Assembly: GCF_020551945.1 (NCBI RefSeq)
Contig: NZ_JAJBZH010000001.1
Coordinates: 1 to 64,000 of the forward strand
Origin: Cellulosimicrobium marinum
GTDB lineage: Bacteria > Actinomycetota > Actinomycetes > Actinomycetales > Cellulomonadaceae
Length of the DNA: 64,000 bases
Direction of reading: 5' to 3'
Part shown: positions 35,562-44,864 of the stretch, piece after piece
Numbering within the stretch: position 1 is the first letter of the stretch
Layout: each line of letters opens with the position of its first letter
Made by a program: the position numbers and the translations under genes
Notes under the pieces: generated by a model
Database searches by the model: none
Told to the model about the DNA's origin: nothing
Seen by the model: the letters and a program-made list of their open reading frames with translations, nothing else

Positions 35562-36971
35562 TCAGGGCGTGACGAGGGGGCGGGTGCGGGGGGCCAGGAG
35601 GGCGACGCCGGCGGCGAGGAGCACGGTGACGCCGAAGCAGACGACGTACGCCGCGAGACCGAGCGACGCGTGCAGCGCCCACAGGAGGGAGCCCGTGACG
35701 GCGAGGGCGGTGGCGGCGGCGACGGCGTCGGACACCTGGAGCGCCGAGCTGTTGGCGCCCTGCTCCGCGACGGGCGACAGCTCGAGCGTGAGCACGGAGA
35801 GCGTCGGGTGCGTCATGCCCATCCCGAGGCCGGCGAACGTCCACGCGATCATCCCGACGACGGGCGGGACGGCGGTCCACGCGAGCAGCGCCGCGCCGCC
35901 GACTCCGACGGCGACGAACGTGCCCCCGAGCCGCACGTATCCCGCGTGCGCGAGGCCCCACGTGACGCGGCCGCGCAGCCACGACCCGGTCGACCAGCCG
36001 ACCGCGCCGAACGTGAGCACGGCACCGGCGAGCGAGGGCGCGAGCCCCCGCTCGTGCGACAGCAGGAGCGGGAGCAGCACCTCGGCGCCGGTGAACGCCG
36101 CCGCGACGAGACCGCGGATCGCGACGACGCTCGGCAGGCCGCGCGCGGCCCGCGTCGTCCCCGGCGGGAGGAGTCGCGGCACCGCGAGCGCGACCGCGGC
36201 GAGCGCCCCGGCGAGGAGCGCCACGAGCCCGACGCCGCGCAGCTGGCCCGCGTAGTTGAGCGCCCCGATGCCGACCGCGGCGACGACGGCCCACCCGAGC
36301 GACGCGTGGCGTGCCGACCTGTCGAGGTGCGGGGCGCCGTCGGGCACTCCCTGGCCGGTGCCGCGCGCCGCGTGCAGCCCGGGCCGCATGAGGACGAGCG
36401 CGGGGAGCGCGAGGACGGGGACGGCGAGGAACACCCACCGCCAGCCGACGTGCTCGACGACGAGCCCCGCGATCGCGGGTCCGACGATCGACGGGACCAC
36501 CCAGGCGGCGGCGAACGCCGCGAAGACACGGGGGCGGGCGTCGGCGGGGAACACGCGTGCGACGAGCACGTAGAGCGCGACGATGTACAGGCCGGTCCCG
36601 ACGCCCTGGAGCACGCGCCCGGCGACGAGGACGAGCATGTCCTGCGCGAGGCCGGCGACGAGGAGCCCGGCGAGGAACAGCCCGACGCCCGTCCACAGGG
36701 GGGTGGTGGGGCCGGCGCGGTCGGACCACCGTCCGGACGCGACCATCCCGACGACGCTCGACGCGAGCGACCCCGCGAACGCGAGCGTGTAGAGGGTGAG
36801 GCCGTCGAGCGCGACGGCGACCGTCGGCATGGCGGTGGCGACGGCGAGCGCCTCGAACGCGCCGAGGAAGACGAACGCGACCATGCCGACCAGGACGGCG
36901 CGCTGCGTCCCGGGGGCGAGCGGCACGCCGTCGTCCGTCCCGACGGTCCGCGCGCTCTGCGGTTGCGTCAT
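35562..36971 (-). CDS. MFS multidrug exporter, SoxR-linked
   Basis: 469 residues from ATG 36971 with AGGTGGAG upstream. Fourteen-segment-type MFS layout; the TM1-TM2 region FVFLGAFEALAVATAMPTV, the loop GRWSDRAG and the TM4-5 block RVLQGVGTGLYIVALYVLVA are typical of DHA2/EmrB-like drug exporters. It is divergent from soxR, with a SoxR box and a 19-base-spaced promoter in between, so redox-cycling compounds or toxic quinones are likely inducers and perhaps substrates (inference). Confidence 0.88.
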   Translation of the reverse strand: MTQPQSARTVGTDDGVPLAPGTQRAVLVGMVAFVFLGAFEALAVATAMPTVAVALDGLTLYTLAFAGSLASSVVGMVASGRWSDRAGPTTPLWTGVGLFLAGLLVAGLAQDMLVLVAGRVLQGVGTGLYIVALYVLVARVFPADARPRVFAAFAAAWVVPSIVGPAIAGLVVEHVGWRWVFLAVPVLALPALVLMRPGLHAARGTGQGVPDGAPHLDRSARHASLGWAVVAAVGIGALNYAGQLRGVGLVALLAGALAAVALAVPRLLPPGTTRAARGLPSVVAIRGLVAAAFTGAEVLLPLLLSHERGLAPSLAGAVLTFGAVGWSTGSWLRGRVTWGLAHAGYVRLGGTFVAVGVGGAALLAWTAVPPVVGMIAWTFAGLGMGMTHPTLSVLTLELSPVAEQGANSSALQVSDAVAAATALAVTGSLLWALHASLGLAAYVVCFGVTVLLAAGVALLAPRTRPLVTP

Positions 36972-37099
36972 CTGCTCCACCTCTCCGGCCGGTCCGACCG
37001 TCACCGTACGGCGCGGCACGGCTCCGCCAGGAGGGGATTTCCGGGCGGGGCGGCGGTCGCCGGCGCGGCCCGGTCGGGCGACGCCCTGCTAGTCTCGAA

Positions 37100-37117
37100 C
37101 CTCAACAAACGTTGAGG
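37100..37117. promoter_or_regulatory. SoxR box between soxR and the MFS exporter
   Basis: CCTCAACAAACGTTGAGG: both arms (CCTCAA, TTGAGG) are identical to the enterobacterial SoxR box and the total length of 18 bases is the same. On the minus strand TTGACC overlaps its edge, and 19 bases later GAGACT could be the -10, the long spacer expected of MerR-family activation, pointing at the exporter gene. Confidence 0.82.
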
Positions 37118-37154
37118 TCAAGCGCTCGGTCCGCCGGGCAGGGGGAGGGGTGCG

Positions 37155-37619
37155 GTGCCCGACGAGGTCCCGAGCGCCGAGCTGAGCGTCGGCCAGCTTG
37201 CCGCGCGCAGCGGCGTCGCGGTCTCCGCCCTCCACTTCTACGAGCGCGAGGGGCTGATCCGCAGCCGACGCACGCCCGGCAACCAGCGCCGCTTCGCGCG
37301 CGAGACCCTGCGGCGGGTCGCGTTCATCCGCGCGTCGCAGCGGGTCGGCATCCCGCTCTCCCGCATCCGGGACGCGCTCGCCACGCTCCCCGGGGACCGC
37401 ACGCCCACGGCGAAGGACTGGCACCGCCTCTCCGCCGGGTGGCACGCGGACCTCGATGCCCGCATCGAGCAGCTCACGCGCCTGCGCGACCACCTCACCG
37501 ACTGCATCGGCTGCGGGTGCCTGTCCCTGCGGCGGTGCGTGCTCGTCAACCCCGACGACACCCTCGGCGACGAGGGTCCGGGCCCCCGCACCCTGCTCGT
37601 CGAGGGCCTGGACGGCTGA
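37155..37619 (+). CDS. soxR: Redox-sensing MerR-family activator SoxR
   Basis: 154 residues from GTG 37155 (GGGAGGGG upstream). N-terminal MerR helix-turn-helix (LSVGQLAARSGVAVSALHFY), dimer helix, and the [2Fe-2S] cluster ligands C117, C120, C122 and C128 in CIGCGCLSLRRC, which is diagnostic for SoxR. In non-enteric bacteria SoxR directly controls efflux and redox genes without SoxS; the divergent exporter and the box at 37100 fit this. Confidence 0.95.
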   Translation: MPDEVPSAELSVGQLAARSGVAVSALHFYEREGLIRSRRTPGNQRRFARETLRRVAFIRASQRVGIPLSRIRDALATLPGDRTPTAKDWHRLSAGWHADLDARIEQLTRLRDHLTDCIGCGCLSLRRCVLVNPDDTLGDEGPGPRTLLVEGLDG

Positions 37620-37659
37620 CCGCGCCGGGTCAGGCCGCGCCGGGTCAGGCCGCGCCGGG

Positions 37660-39474
37660 TCAGGAGTACGCGGTCGCCTGGAGCGCGAACAGGTCGGCGT
37701 ACACGCCGCCGGCGGCGACGAGCGTGTCGTGGGTGCCGTGCTCGCGCACGCGCCCGCCGTCGAGCACGACGATGGTGTCGGCGTCGCGCACGGTGGAGAA
37801 CCGGTGGGACACGAACAGCGTGACGCCGCCCGCGGCCTCCCCGGTGCGCCGCGCGGAGTCGGTGAACCGCTCGAACAGGGCGTGCTCGGCGGACGCGTCG
37901 AGCGCCGACGCGGGCTCGTCGAGGACGAGGAGCAGCGGGTCGGTGCGCAGCAGGGTGCGGGCGAGGCCGAGCGTCTGCCACTGCCCGCCCGAGAGCTGGG
38001 TACCGTCCGCGTACCCGGTGCCGAGCACCTGGTCGAGCCCGTCCTCGGACCGTTCGACGATGCGTCGTGCCCGGGCGGCGTCGAGGGCCTCCCAGAGCGT
38101 GGCGTCGTCGTCCAGGCGGTCGACGCGGCCGATCCCGACGTCCTCGCGCAGCGTGAGCTCGAGCCGGGCGAAGTCCTGGAACAGCGTCGCGACGCGCGCG
38201 TACCACGCCGCCGGGTCGAGCGTGGCGAGGTCGACCCCGTCGACGAGGACCCGCCCCGACGTCGGCCGGTACAGGCCGCACAGGAGCTTGACGAGGGTCG
38301 ACTTCCCGGCACCGTTCTCCCCGACGAGCGCGACGGTGGACCCGGCGGGCAGGTCGAGGGTGACGCCGTCGAGGACGGGCCGGGCCGCGCCCGGGTAGGA
38401 GAACGTGACGTCCTCCAGGCGGATGCCCGCGGCGAGACGCGCGGGAAGGGCGCCGGGCTCGTCGCCGGTCTCCGCCGCGGCGGGCGTGCCCGACGGCGCG
38501 GGCACCGGTCCGGCGTCCGCGGCCAGCGCGCGCAGGTGCTCGACGACGCGGCCCGCGCCCTGCAGCGTGCCGAGCAGCGCGAGCGCACCCGAGACCTGCA
38601 CGCTCACCTGCACCGCGAGCGTCACCACGAGCACGACCTGCCCGACGGCGGCGGTCCCCGACGCGGCGTCGCGCACCACGAGGAGGACAGCCGTGCCGTA
38701 CGCGAGCGCGAACCAGACCTGCCCCGCGGCGCGCAGGACCGCCGCCCGGCGGTGCGCCGACGCGAGGCGGTCCGTGGTGCGACCCCAGGCGGTGCGCTGG
38801 CGCGCCGAGACGAGGTGCTTCGCCCCGAAGAGGCGCAGCTCCTTCGCCGACGCGCTCGTGGTCCCCACCGACACGAGGTGGCGGGACAGGCGGACGTCGT
38901 CCGCGACGTCGTCCCGGGCCGCGTCCATGACGTGCTGCGCGCGGCCGGCGAGCCACACGGGCGGCAGCGCGGCGAGCGGCAGGAGCAGGAGCCACGGCTC
39001 GACGAGCCCGAGGATCACCGTCGTCACGACGACCTGCAGCGTCATGCCCCCGAGCTGCAGGGTCGACTCCAGCGCGCCGCGCACGCTCTGCAGACCCTCG
39101 GTGACGACGGTGAGCCGCCGCACCCGGTCGGGGTCGTCGAGCTGCGCGAGGTCGGACGACCCGTGGGTGAGCCCGGCGACCTCGTCGAGCAGCTCCGCCT
39201 GCTGGAGGTCGGCGAGCTCGAAGTACGACAGGTGCGCGAAGTGGGCCATCATCAGCTCGGCGACGAGCAGCGCCGCGAGCGCGGCCGCGAGCCAGACGGC
39301 GCGTGCCGTGTCCGCGTCGAGCGCGGCGTCGGTGAACCCGCCGAGCGCGACGCCGACGAACGGTGCGGCGAGGTACCCGAGGGTGAGGAGCACGACGGCG
39401 ACGAGCAGGCGGCGGCGGTCGGTGCGCCAGCCGTGCGCGAGCATGAAGGACGCGGCGGTCAGGACACGGTTCAT
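37660..39474 (-). CDS. ABC exporter, fused membrane and ATPase domains (second subunit)
   Basis: 604 residues from ATG 39474, ATGA overlap with the upstream subunit. Six-helix transmembrane domain about 20-310, then the nucleotide-binding domain: Walker A GENGAGKST, Q-loop FQDF, signature LSGGQ, Walker B LLLVLDEP, H-loop SHRF. The pair forms a heterodimeric type IV exporter of lipid, peptide or drug. No dedicated substrate gene lies nearby. Confidence 0.9.
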   Translation of the reverse strand: MNRVLTAASFMLAHGWRTDRRRLLVAVVLLTLGYLAAPFVGVALGGFTDAALDADTARAVWLAAALAALLVAELMMAHFAHLSYFELADLQQAELLDEVAGLTHGSSDLAQLDDPDRVRRLTVVTEGLQSVRGALESTLQLGGMTLQVVVTTVILGLVEPWLLLLPLAALPPVWLAGRAQHVMDAARDDVADDVRLSRHLVSVGTTSASAKELRLFGAKHLVSARQRTAWGRTTDRLASAHRRAAVLRAAGQVWFALAYGTAVLLVVRDAASGTAAVGQVVLVVTLAVQVSVQVSGALALLGTLQGAGRVVEHLRALAADAGPVPAPSGTPAAAETGDEPGALPARLAAGIRLEDVTFSYPGAARPVLDGVTLDLPAGSTVALVGENGAGKSTLVKLLCGLYRPTSGRVLVDGVDLATLDPAAWYARVATLFQDFARLELTLREDVGIGRVDRLDDDATLWEALDAARARRIVERSEDGLDQVLGTGYADGTQLSGGQWQTLGLARTLLRTDPLLLVLDEPASALDASAEHALFERFTDSARRTGEAAGGVTLFVSHRFSTVRDADTIVVLDGGRVREHGTHDTLVAAGGVYADLFALQATAYS

Positions 39475-41432
39475 CGGGCTGCTCCTGAGGTCGTCGCGGT
39501 CGCCGGGGTCGTCTCGCCGGGCTCGGATCCGGCGTCGGGATCGGCTTCGGGGTCGTCGCGGAACCGACGCGCCTGGAGCGTGAAGAGCTCCGCGTACCGG
39601 CCGCCGAGGGCGAGCAGCGTGGCGTGGTCGCCCTGCTCGACGACGCGGCCGTGCTCCACGACGACGATCCGGTCGGCGTGCCGCACGGTGGAGAAGCGGT
39701 GGGAGATGACCACGCTCGTCACCTCGCGGCCGCGCGCGACCTGCGCGACGGCGTCGTGCGCGAGGAAGCGCTCGAAGAACTCGGCCTCGGCGCGCACGTC
39801 GAGCTGCGCCGTCGGCTCGTCGAGGACGAGCACGTGCGCGCCGCCCGCCACGGCGAGGAGGGCGCGGGCGAGCGCGACGCGCTGCCACTGCCCGCCCGAC
39901 AGGTCGCGCCCGCCCGCGTACCCGCCGGACAGGACGGTGTCGAGGCCGTCGTCGAGCCCGTCGACCACGTCCTCGGCGCCCGCGGCGCGCACGGCGGCGG
40001 TGAGCGCGGCGGCGTCCCCGCGCAGGTGCGGGGCGCCGACGGCGACGTTGTCCGCGGCGGGCAGCTCGAGGCGCACGTAGTCCTGGAAGATCAGGGCGAG
40101 GCGGTCCTGCCAGGCCCGCACGCCCGTGCCGCTTAGGTCCTCGCCGTCCACGGTGATGCGGCCCCGCGTCGGCTCGTAGGCGCGTGCCAGGAGCTTGACG
40201 AGGGTCGTCTTGCCGGCGCCGTTGAGGCCGACGATCGCCGTCGACCCGCCGCGGACGAGCTCGAGGTCGAGCCCCTGGAGGACCCAGGGGCCCTCGTCGG
40301 TGTACCGGAACCACACGTCCTCGAACCGGACCGTGCCCGTCGGCGTGGAGTCGCGCACCGTGGGGCGGACGGGCTGCTGCCGGGCCCCCCGGGCGAGGCG
40401 GTCCTCGAACCGCTGGAGGGCGTCGAACGACTGGAGACCGAACTGGGTCTCGACGTCGCACTCGGGGAAGTACGCGCCGAACCGCATCGGGACGAGGACG
40501 GCCTGGAGCGCGACGCCCAGCGCGAAGAGGTCGAGGGCGCCCGACGACGCGTCGAGCGCGACGAGGACGAGCACCGCGGCGCCGCCGGCGAGGCCGACGC
40601 TCGCGAAGCCGACGAAGGGCCACAGCTGGAGGCGCCGGTTGACCGCCCACTGCGGTTCGAGGAATGCGAGGGTGTCGGCCCGCAGGCGGCCGCGCAGCCA
40701 GCCGAGCACGCCGAGCAGGCGCACGTCCTTGGTGAGCGCGGGGGTCGTGAGCACGTCGCGCAGGTAGGACATGCGGCGGCGTGCGGGGCCGAGCCCGGAC
40801 CACGTCGCGGCGAGCCGGCCCAGCGTGCCGCGCACGCCGAAGCGCATGACGAGGGCGGTGGCGAGGATGACGAGCCCGGCGAGGGGCGAGACGACGACGC
40901 CCACGAGCGCCGCGGCGCCGAGGAGCTGCACGTACCGGCCGACGAGCGGGAGGAGGGCTCCCGCGGCGTCGCCGGGGGAGCGGGCCTGGCGGGCGAACGC
41001 GGCGCGGGCGTCGGCGACGACGTCGAGCGCCTCCGGGTCGTCGAGCAGCGCCAGGGGTGCCTGGGAGAGCGCGGCGTCGAGGAGCCGGTCGATGCAGTGC
41101 TGGTCCACCCGGCGCGCGATCGTCTCGACGACGCCCGCCTGGAACGGGGCGAGGAGCTGCTGGACGACGAGCACGGCGACCGCGACCGCGAACGTGGGCA
41201 GCAGGGCGTCGCCCTCGGGGGAGCCGTCGGCGGCCGCGGGCACGAGGTGCAGGACGCGGCCCATGAGGACGATGAACGCGAGCGGCAGGACCCCCAGGAG
41301 GACGCTGAGGGCGAACCCGGCGAGGACCGTGGGGTACCCGGCGCGGGGGAGCAGGCGCCACATCGTCGTCCAGCGGCTCACGCGGGCACCCGCCGCGCTC
41401 GTCGGTCGGTCGTGCGTGGACGTCGTCGACAT
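39471..41432 (-). CDS. ABC exporter, fused membrane and ATPase domains (first subunit)
   Basis: 653 residues. Membrane domain about 30-330; nucleotide-binding domain with Walker A GLNGAGKTT, FQDY Q-loop, LSGGQ signature, HVLVLDEP Walker B and SHRF. Both subunits keep complete ATPase motifs, so neither site is obviously degenerate. A 20-residue acidic/Thr/Ala tail ends the protein. The gene follows the Bat-like operon by 129 bases on the same strand and could be read through from it. Confidence 0.9.
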   Translation of the reverse strand: MSTTSTHDRPTSAAGARVSRWTTMWRLLPRAGYPTVLAGFALSVLLGVLPLAFIVLMGRVLHLVPAAADGSPEGDALLPTFAVAVAVLVVQQLLAPFQAGVVETIARRVDQHCIDRLLDAALSQAPLALLDDPEALDVVADARAAFARQARSPGDAAGALLPLVGRYVQLLGAAALVGVVVSPLAGLVILATALVMRFGVRGTLGRLAATWSGLGPARRRMSYLRDVLTTPALTKDVRLLGVLGWLRGRLRADTLAFLEPQWAVNRRLQLWPFVGFASVGLAGGAAVLVLVALDASSGALDLFALGVALQAVLVPMRFGAYFPECDVETQFGLQSFDALQRFEDRLARGARQQPVRPTVRDSTPTGTVRFEDVWFRYTDEGPWVLQGLDLELVRGGSTAIVGLNGAGKTTLVKLLARAYEPTRGRITVDGEDLSGTGVRAWQDRLALIFQDYVRLELPAADNVAVGAPHLRGDAAALTAAVRAAGAEDVVDGLDDGLDTVLSGGYAGGRDLSGGQWQRVALARALLAVAGGAHVLVLDEPTAQLDVRAEAEFFERFLAHDAVAQVARGREVTSVVISHRFSTVRHADRIVVVEHGRVVEQGDHATLLALGGRYAELFTLQARRFRDDPEADPDAGSEPGETTPATATTSGAAR

Positions 41433-41535
41433 CCAGGTCCCCCTCCTGCAGGCCGGGCGTCGTCCACGACGACGCCTCGCGGCAGGGGAGCCCCGTCTCC
41501 CCTGCGCGGGAGGGTACCGACATCCGGCATATCGT

Positions 41536-41557
41536 CAGTAGTCTTTATCAACTACTG
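41536..41557 (-). promoter_or_regulatory. Inverted repeat upstream of the ABC exporter genes
   Basis: CAGTAGT and ACTACTG separated by the A/T-rich CTTTATCA, in the 129-base gap before the exporter. It lacks a U-run, and the A/T-rich centre (TTGATAAAG on the minus strand) fits an operator or promoter better than a terminator. Confidence 0.45.
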
Positions 41558-41561
41558 GACC

Positions 41562-42659
41562 TCACCAGTTCCGCGGGCTGTCCCCACCCGACCCGGAGCC
41601 CCCGCCGGGCTCGTCGCCGTAGAGGTCGCGGTACTCCTGCTGCTGACGGTCCGCCTCGTCGCGCGCCCGCGAGTTCTGCTCCTCCAGACGCTCCTGCCGC
41701 TCCTGCTCCTCGCGCTCGGCCTGGCGCTGCCCCTCGCCGCCGGAGCCGTCGCCCTCCGCGCCGTCCTGCCCGTCGCCCTCGGCGTCGGACGCCTCGCCCT
41801 GCTCCCCGGCGTCGGACCCCTCGCCGTCCTCGGACCCGTCGCCGCCCTCGGACCCGGCGGAGCCCCCGCCCGGCGGCGGCTCGCCCGCGGCGTCGTCCTG
41901 CCCGTCCCGTGCCTGCTGCTGCTTGTCCTCGACGCGCTGCTGCGCCGCCTCCGCCTGGTCCTGCTCCTCCTGGGTGCGGTCCGACTCGCCGCAGTCGGGC
42001 CAGCCGCGCACCTGCTCGGCCGTCGCGAACGACCGCTCGGCGTAGGCGTACCAGTCCTGCGTCTTCTGGCGGAGCAGGTCGACGTCGGGCTCCGTCCCGT
42101 CGCCGTACGGGTCGAGCACGTCCTCGTCGTAGGGCTGCCCGGCGTCGCGGGCAGCGAGGGCGTCCTCGACGGCGCGGAGCTCGGCCGCCTCCTCGTCGGC
42201 CTGCGCGAGCTCGTCGTCGCCCGTGAGCTCGTACGCGAGCGCGAGGTTCGTCTGGACGGCGCAGCGGACCTCGGGCGTCTCGCCCTCCGCGAGCTCGTAG
42301 GCCCGGTGGAGGGACGTCGTCGCGTCGTACAGCGACCACGTGTTCTGCTCGGCCGCGAGGGCGGTACCGGTGTTGAAGTGCGCCTTCCACGGGTCGACGA
42401 GGTTGAGCGTGCGCTGCGCGCCGTACGTCCCGGCCGCGTCGGCGTACGCGCCGTCGTCGTAGTCGTGGCGCGCGAACGACGCGAGGGGCGCGAGGAGGGC
42501 CAGCTTGAACCCGAAGAGGACCAGCGCCAGCACGAGCGGCAGCGTCCCGAGGACCCACCAGCCCCGACGGCGCAGGCGCGCCCGGCGCATCGCGGCGGCC
42601 GGGTGCGTGGCCGGACGCCGGCCGTTGGGCGGGGGGACGGGGGGCGGCGACCAGCTCAT
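41562..42659 (-). CDS. TPR-containing membrane protein with acidic disordered tail (BatB/BatC-like)
   Basis: 365 residues from ATG 42659, ATGA overlap with the VWA gene. A basic N-terminus (RRARLRRRGWW), one membrane helix at about 39-57, then a helical repeat region (FNTGTALAAEQNTW, VQTNLALAYELTGDDELA) like the TPR units of BatC proteins, then a Gly/Asp/Glu/Gln-rich coiled or disordered tail (about 240-365). Last gene of the MoxR-DUF58-VWA cluster; presumably a periplasm-side partner in a membrane stress or chaperone complex. Confidence 0.75.
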   Translation of the reverse strand: MSWSPPPVPPPNGRRPATHPAAAMRRARLRRRGWWVLGTLPLVLALVLFGFKLALLAPLASFARHDYDDGAYADAAGTYGAQRTLNLVDPWKAHFNTGTALAAEQNTWSLYDATTSLHRAYELAEGETPEVRCAVQTNLALAYELTGDDELAQADEEAAELRAVEDALAARDAGQPYDEDVLDPYGDGTEPDVDLLRQKTQDWYAYAERSFATAEQVRGWPDCGESDRTQEEQDQAEAAQQRVEDKQQQARDGQDDAAGEPPPGGGSAGSEGGDGSEDGEGSDAGEQGEASDAEGDGQDGAEGDGSGGEGQRQAEREEQERQERLEEQNSRARDEADRQQQEYRDLYGDEPGGGSGSGGDSPRNW

Positions 42660-43726
42660 CGGCGCACCTCCCGGCGGTCGGGGCGGCCCGGCAGCACGAG
42701 GCCGCGGCGCGCCTCGCGCCCGAGGTACCACGCCTCGACGGCGAGCAGCCCGGCGAGGACGAGCGCGAGCGGCCACACGACGGGCCGGTACGAGGTCACG
42801 TCCCGTCGCCCGTCCGCGGCGACCTGCTCCGGGTCGACGTCCGCGACGAGCGACGCGACCTCCGTCGGCGCGTCGCGGTGCACGTACGGCACGCCGAGCT
42901 GGTCGGCGAGACCGGTGAGCGTCTCCTCGTCGAGGTGCGACACGGCGCGCGCGGGCTCGCCGTCCTCGCTCGGCAACGACCAGTCGACGATGTACTCGGC
43001 GTCGGCCGGGTCGACGTCGGGGTCGTACTCCTTCATGGGGCCTCCCTCGGCGGTGCCGTAGCCGAGCACGGCGCCGCCGTCGACGAGCGGGGCGAGCTCG
43101 GCGAACGAGCGCGGCTCGCCGTCGGCGGTCTGCTCGCCGTCGGTGAGGAAGAAGACGAGGCGCAGGTTCGCGGGGTGCTGCTCCGCGGAGCCCTCGAGCG
43201 CGGCGGTGAGCTCCGCGAGCGGCCGGTCCGTGAGCGACCCCTGCGAGTAGCGCGTGATCTCCCGATCGAACGTCCGTGCCCACGACGCGACCGCGCGCGC
43301 GTCGGTGGTGAGCGGGAGCTGGCGCGACGCCTGCGAGTCGAACGAGATCACCGAGTACCGGGCGCCGGGGATGGACTCGGCGAGCGCGACGACGTCGTGC
43401 CGGACGCCGTCGAGGCGCTCCTGCCCGCCCTCCGGGCCGTAGTCCTCCGCGGCCATCGAGCCGGTGCGGTCGACGACGAACACCATGTCGACGTTCGCGA
43501 CGGACGTGTCGCGGTCCGTCGAGACCACGGACGGGCCGAGGCCGATCAGCGCGAGCACGACCACGGCTCCCGTGCGCCGCACCCAGGCCGCGCGCGGGGC
43601 ACCCGGGCGCGGGGCGCCGTCGGGCCCGGGGCGTCCCGCGACGACGGCCTGCCACCCCGTGAGCACCAGCAGGGGGACGACGAGGAGCAGCAGCGCCCAC
43701 ACGGGCACGAGCGGCTGGAGGGTCAT
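42656..43726 (-). CDS. VWA-domain membrane protein (BatA/B-like, second copy)
   Basis: 356 residues from ATG 43726. Membrane helices at about 8-28 and 53-68 and at the C-terminus (about 318-338) frame a von Willebrand A domain. The MIDAS is VVDRTGSM (D86), with T in place of the usual S at the second position. Paired with the preceding VWA gene, as in Bat operons. Confidence 0.85.
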   Translation of the reverse strand: MTLQPLVPVWALLLLVVPLLVLTGWQAVVAGRPGPDGAPRPGAPRAAWVRRTGAVVVLALIGLGPSVVSTDRDTSVANVDMVFVVDRTGSMAAEDYGPEGGQERLDGVRHDVVALAESIPGARYSVISFDSQASRQLPLTTDARAVASWARTFDREITRYSQGSLTDRPLAELTAALEGSAEQHPANLRLVFFLTDGEQTADGEPRSFAELAPLVDGGAVLGYGTAEGGPMKEYDPDVDPADAEYIVDWSLPSEDGEPARAVSHLDEETLTGLADQLGVPYVHRDAPTEVASLVADVDPEQVAADGRRDVTSYRPVVWPLALVLAGLLAVEAWYLGREARRGLVLPGRPDRREVRR

Positions 43727-43748
43727 CGGGCCCCACCTCCCGGCGCGC

Positions 43749-44864
43749 TCACTGCCGCACCCGCCACGCCACGACGAGCAGCAGCCCGACCCCGGCGACC
43801 GTGACGCCGAACCACGCCGCGGGGGTGTCGGTGACGATCACCTCGGGCGACGCGTCGAGCTCGACGGCCTGCTGCGCGACGACGTCGTCCACCATGCCCT
43901 GCACCGCGGCGGGGTCGTCGGCGAGGAAGTACAGGCCGCCGCCCGCCTCGACGGTCTGGCGGTACTCCGACTCCTCCGGGGTGCCCTCGTAGCGCTGCGA
44001 CCCGCCGAAGATGCCGTGCAGGGTGATGTCGCGCGACGACACGAGCTCGGCGGCCTGGGGCAGCGTGTAGATGGGCTGCCCGGACACGTAGTTGTCGGTC
44101 GCGAGGATGATCGACCGGGACCGCTCCGTGTCCTGCGCGTCGAACTGCAGCGCACAGCTCGCCAGGCCGTCCCCGATGAGGCTCGCGCCCGCGAGGTTCG
44201 CGGTCGTGCCCGCCGTGAACTGCGCGAACTCGAGGATCTGCGCGTCGTCGCTGCCGCCCGTGTAGTCGAACTCGGCGGGGTCCTCGTCGAGCGCGTCGAT
44301 GCCGGCCTGCAGCTCCTCGTGGACGAGCGCGTAGTCGTTCGTCAGGGGGAACACGGTCCGCGAGGACGAGTTGAAGATCGACAGCGCGATCCGCTCCCCC
44401 TCGAAGCTGTCCACCATCTCCTGGAACACGCGCAGCACCGCGCCGTCGTACGCGATCATCGAGCCGGACACGTCGAGGCACAGCACGATGTCGCGCGTGC
44501 CGAGGCGGTCCACCACGACGTCGGTCTGCGCGGGCCGGGCCGCCACCGCGCCCGCCCCCACGACCGCGACGAGCAGCCCGAGCGCCGTCGCGCCCTGGAG
44601 GAGCCGGTAGCGCCGCACCCACGCGCCGACCTCGGGGACGTCCGCGAGGTAGTCGGAGTTCGCCACCCACAGCACGTCGGCCGCGCGCTCGCGCGCCCGG
44701 CGGCGGGCGAACCACCACCCGGCGCCCGCGACGGCGAGGACCGCGACGACGACGCCCGCCCACACCCACGGCCACAGGACCGCCGGGTCCTGGGGGCCGG
44801 GCACGGGCGCGTCGTCCGCGGCGAGCACGACGGCGCGCGCGAGACCTCCGGCGGGCAGGCTCAC
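43749..44864 (-). CDS. VWA-domain membrane protein (BatA-like)
   Basis: 371 residues from GTG 44864 (GTGA overlap). Helices at about 28-48 and 84-103, a VWA domain with canonical MIDAS LDVSGSM (about D130), and a closing C-terminal helix ending AWRVRQ. The sequence IFNSSSRTVFPLTNDYALV and IILATDNYVSG are typical of actinobacterial Bat-type VWA proteins. Acts in a membrane complex driven by the MoxR ATPase. Confidence 0.87.
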   Translation of the reverse strand: MSLPAGGLARAVVLAADDAPVPGPQDPAVLWPWVWAGVVVAVLAVAGAGWWFARRRARERAADVLWVANSDYLADVPEVGAWVRRYRLLQGATALGLLVAVVGAGAVAARPAQTDVVVDRLGTRDIVLCLDVSGSMIAYDGAVLRVFQEMVDSFEGERIALSIFNSSSRTVFPLTNDYALVHEELQAGIDALDEDPAEFDYTGGSDDAQILEFAQFTAGTTANLAGASLIGDGLASCALQFDAQDTERSRSIILATDNYVSGQPIYTLPQAAELVSSRDITLHGIFGGSQRYEGTPEESEYRQTVEAGGGLYFLADDPAAVQGMVDDVVAQQAVELDASPEVIVTDTPAAWFGVTVAGVGLLLVVAWRVRQ

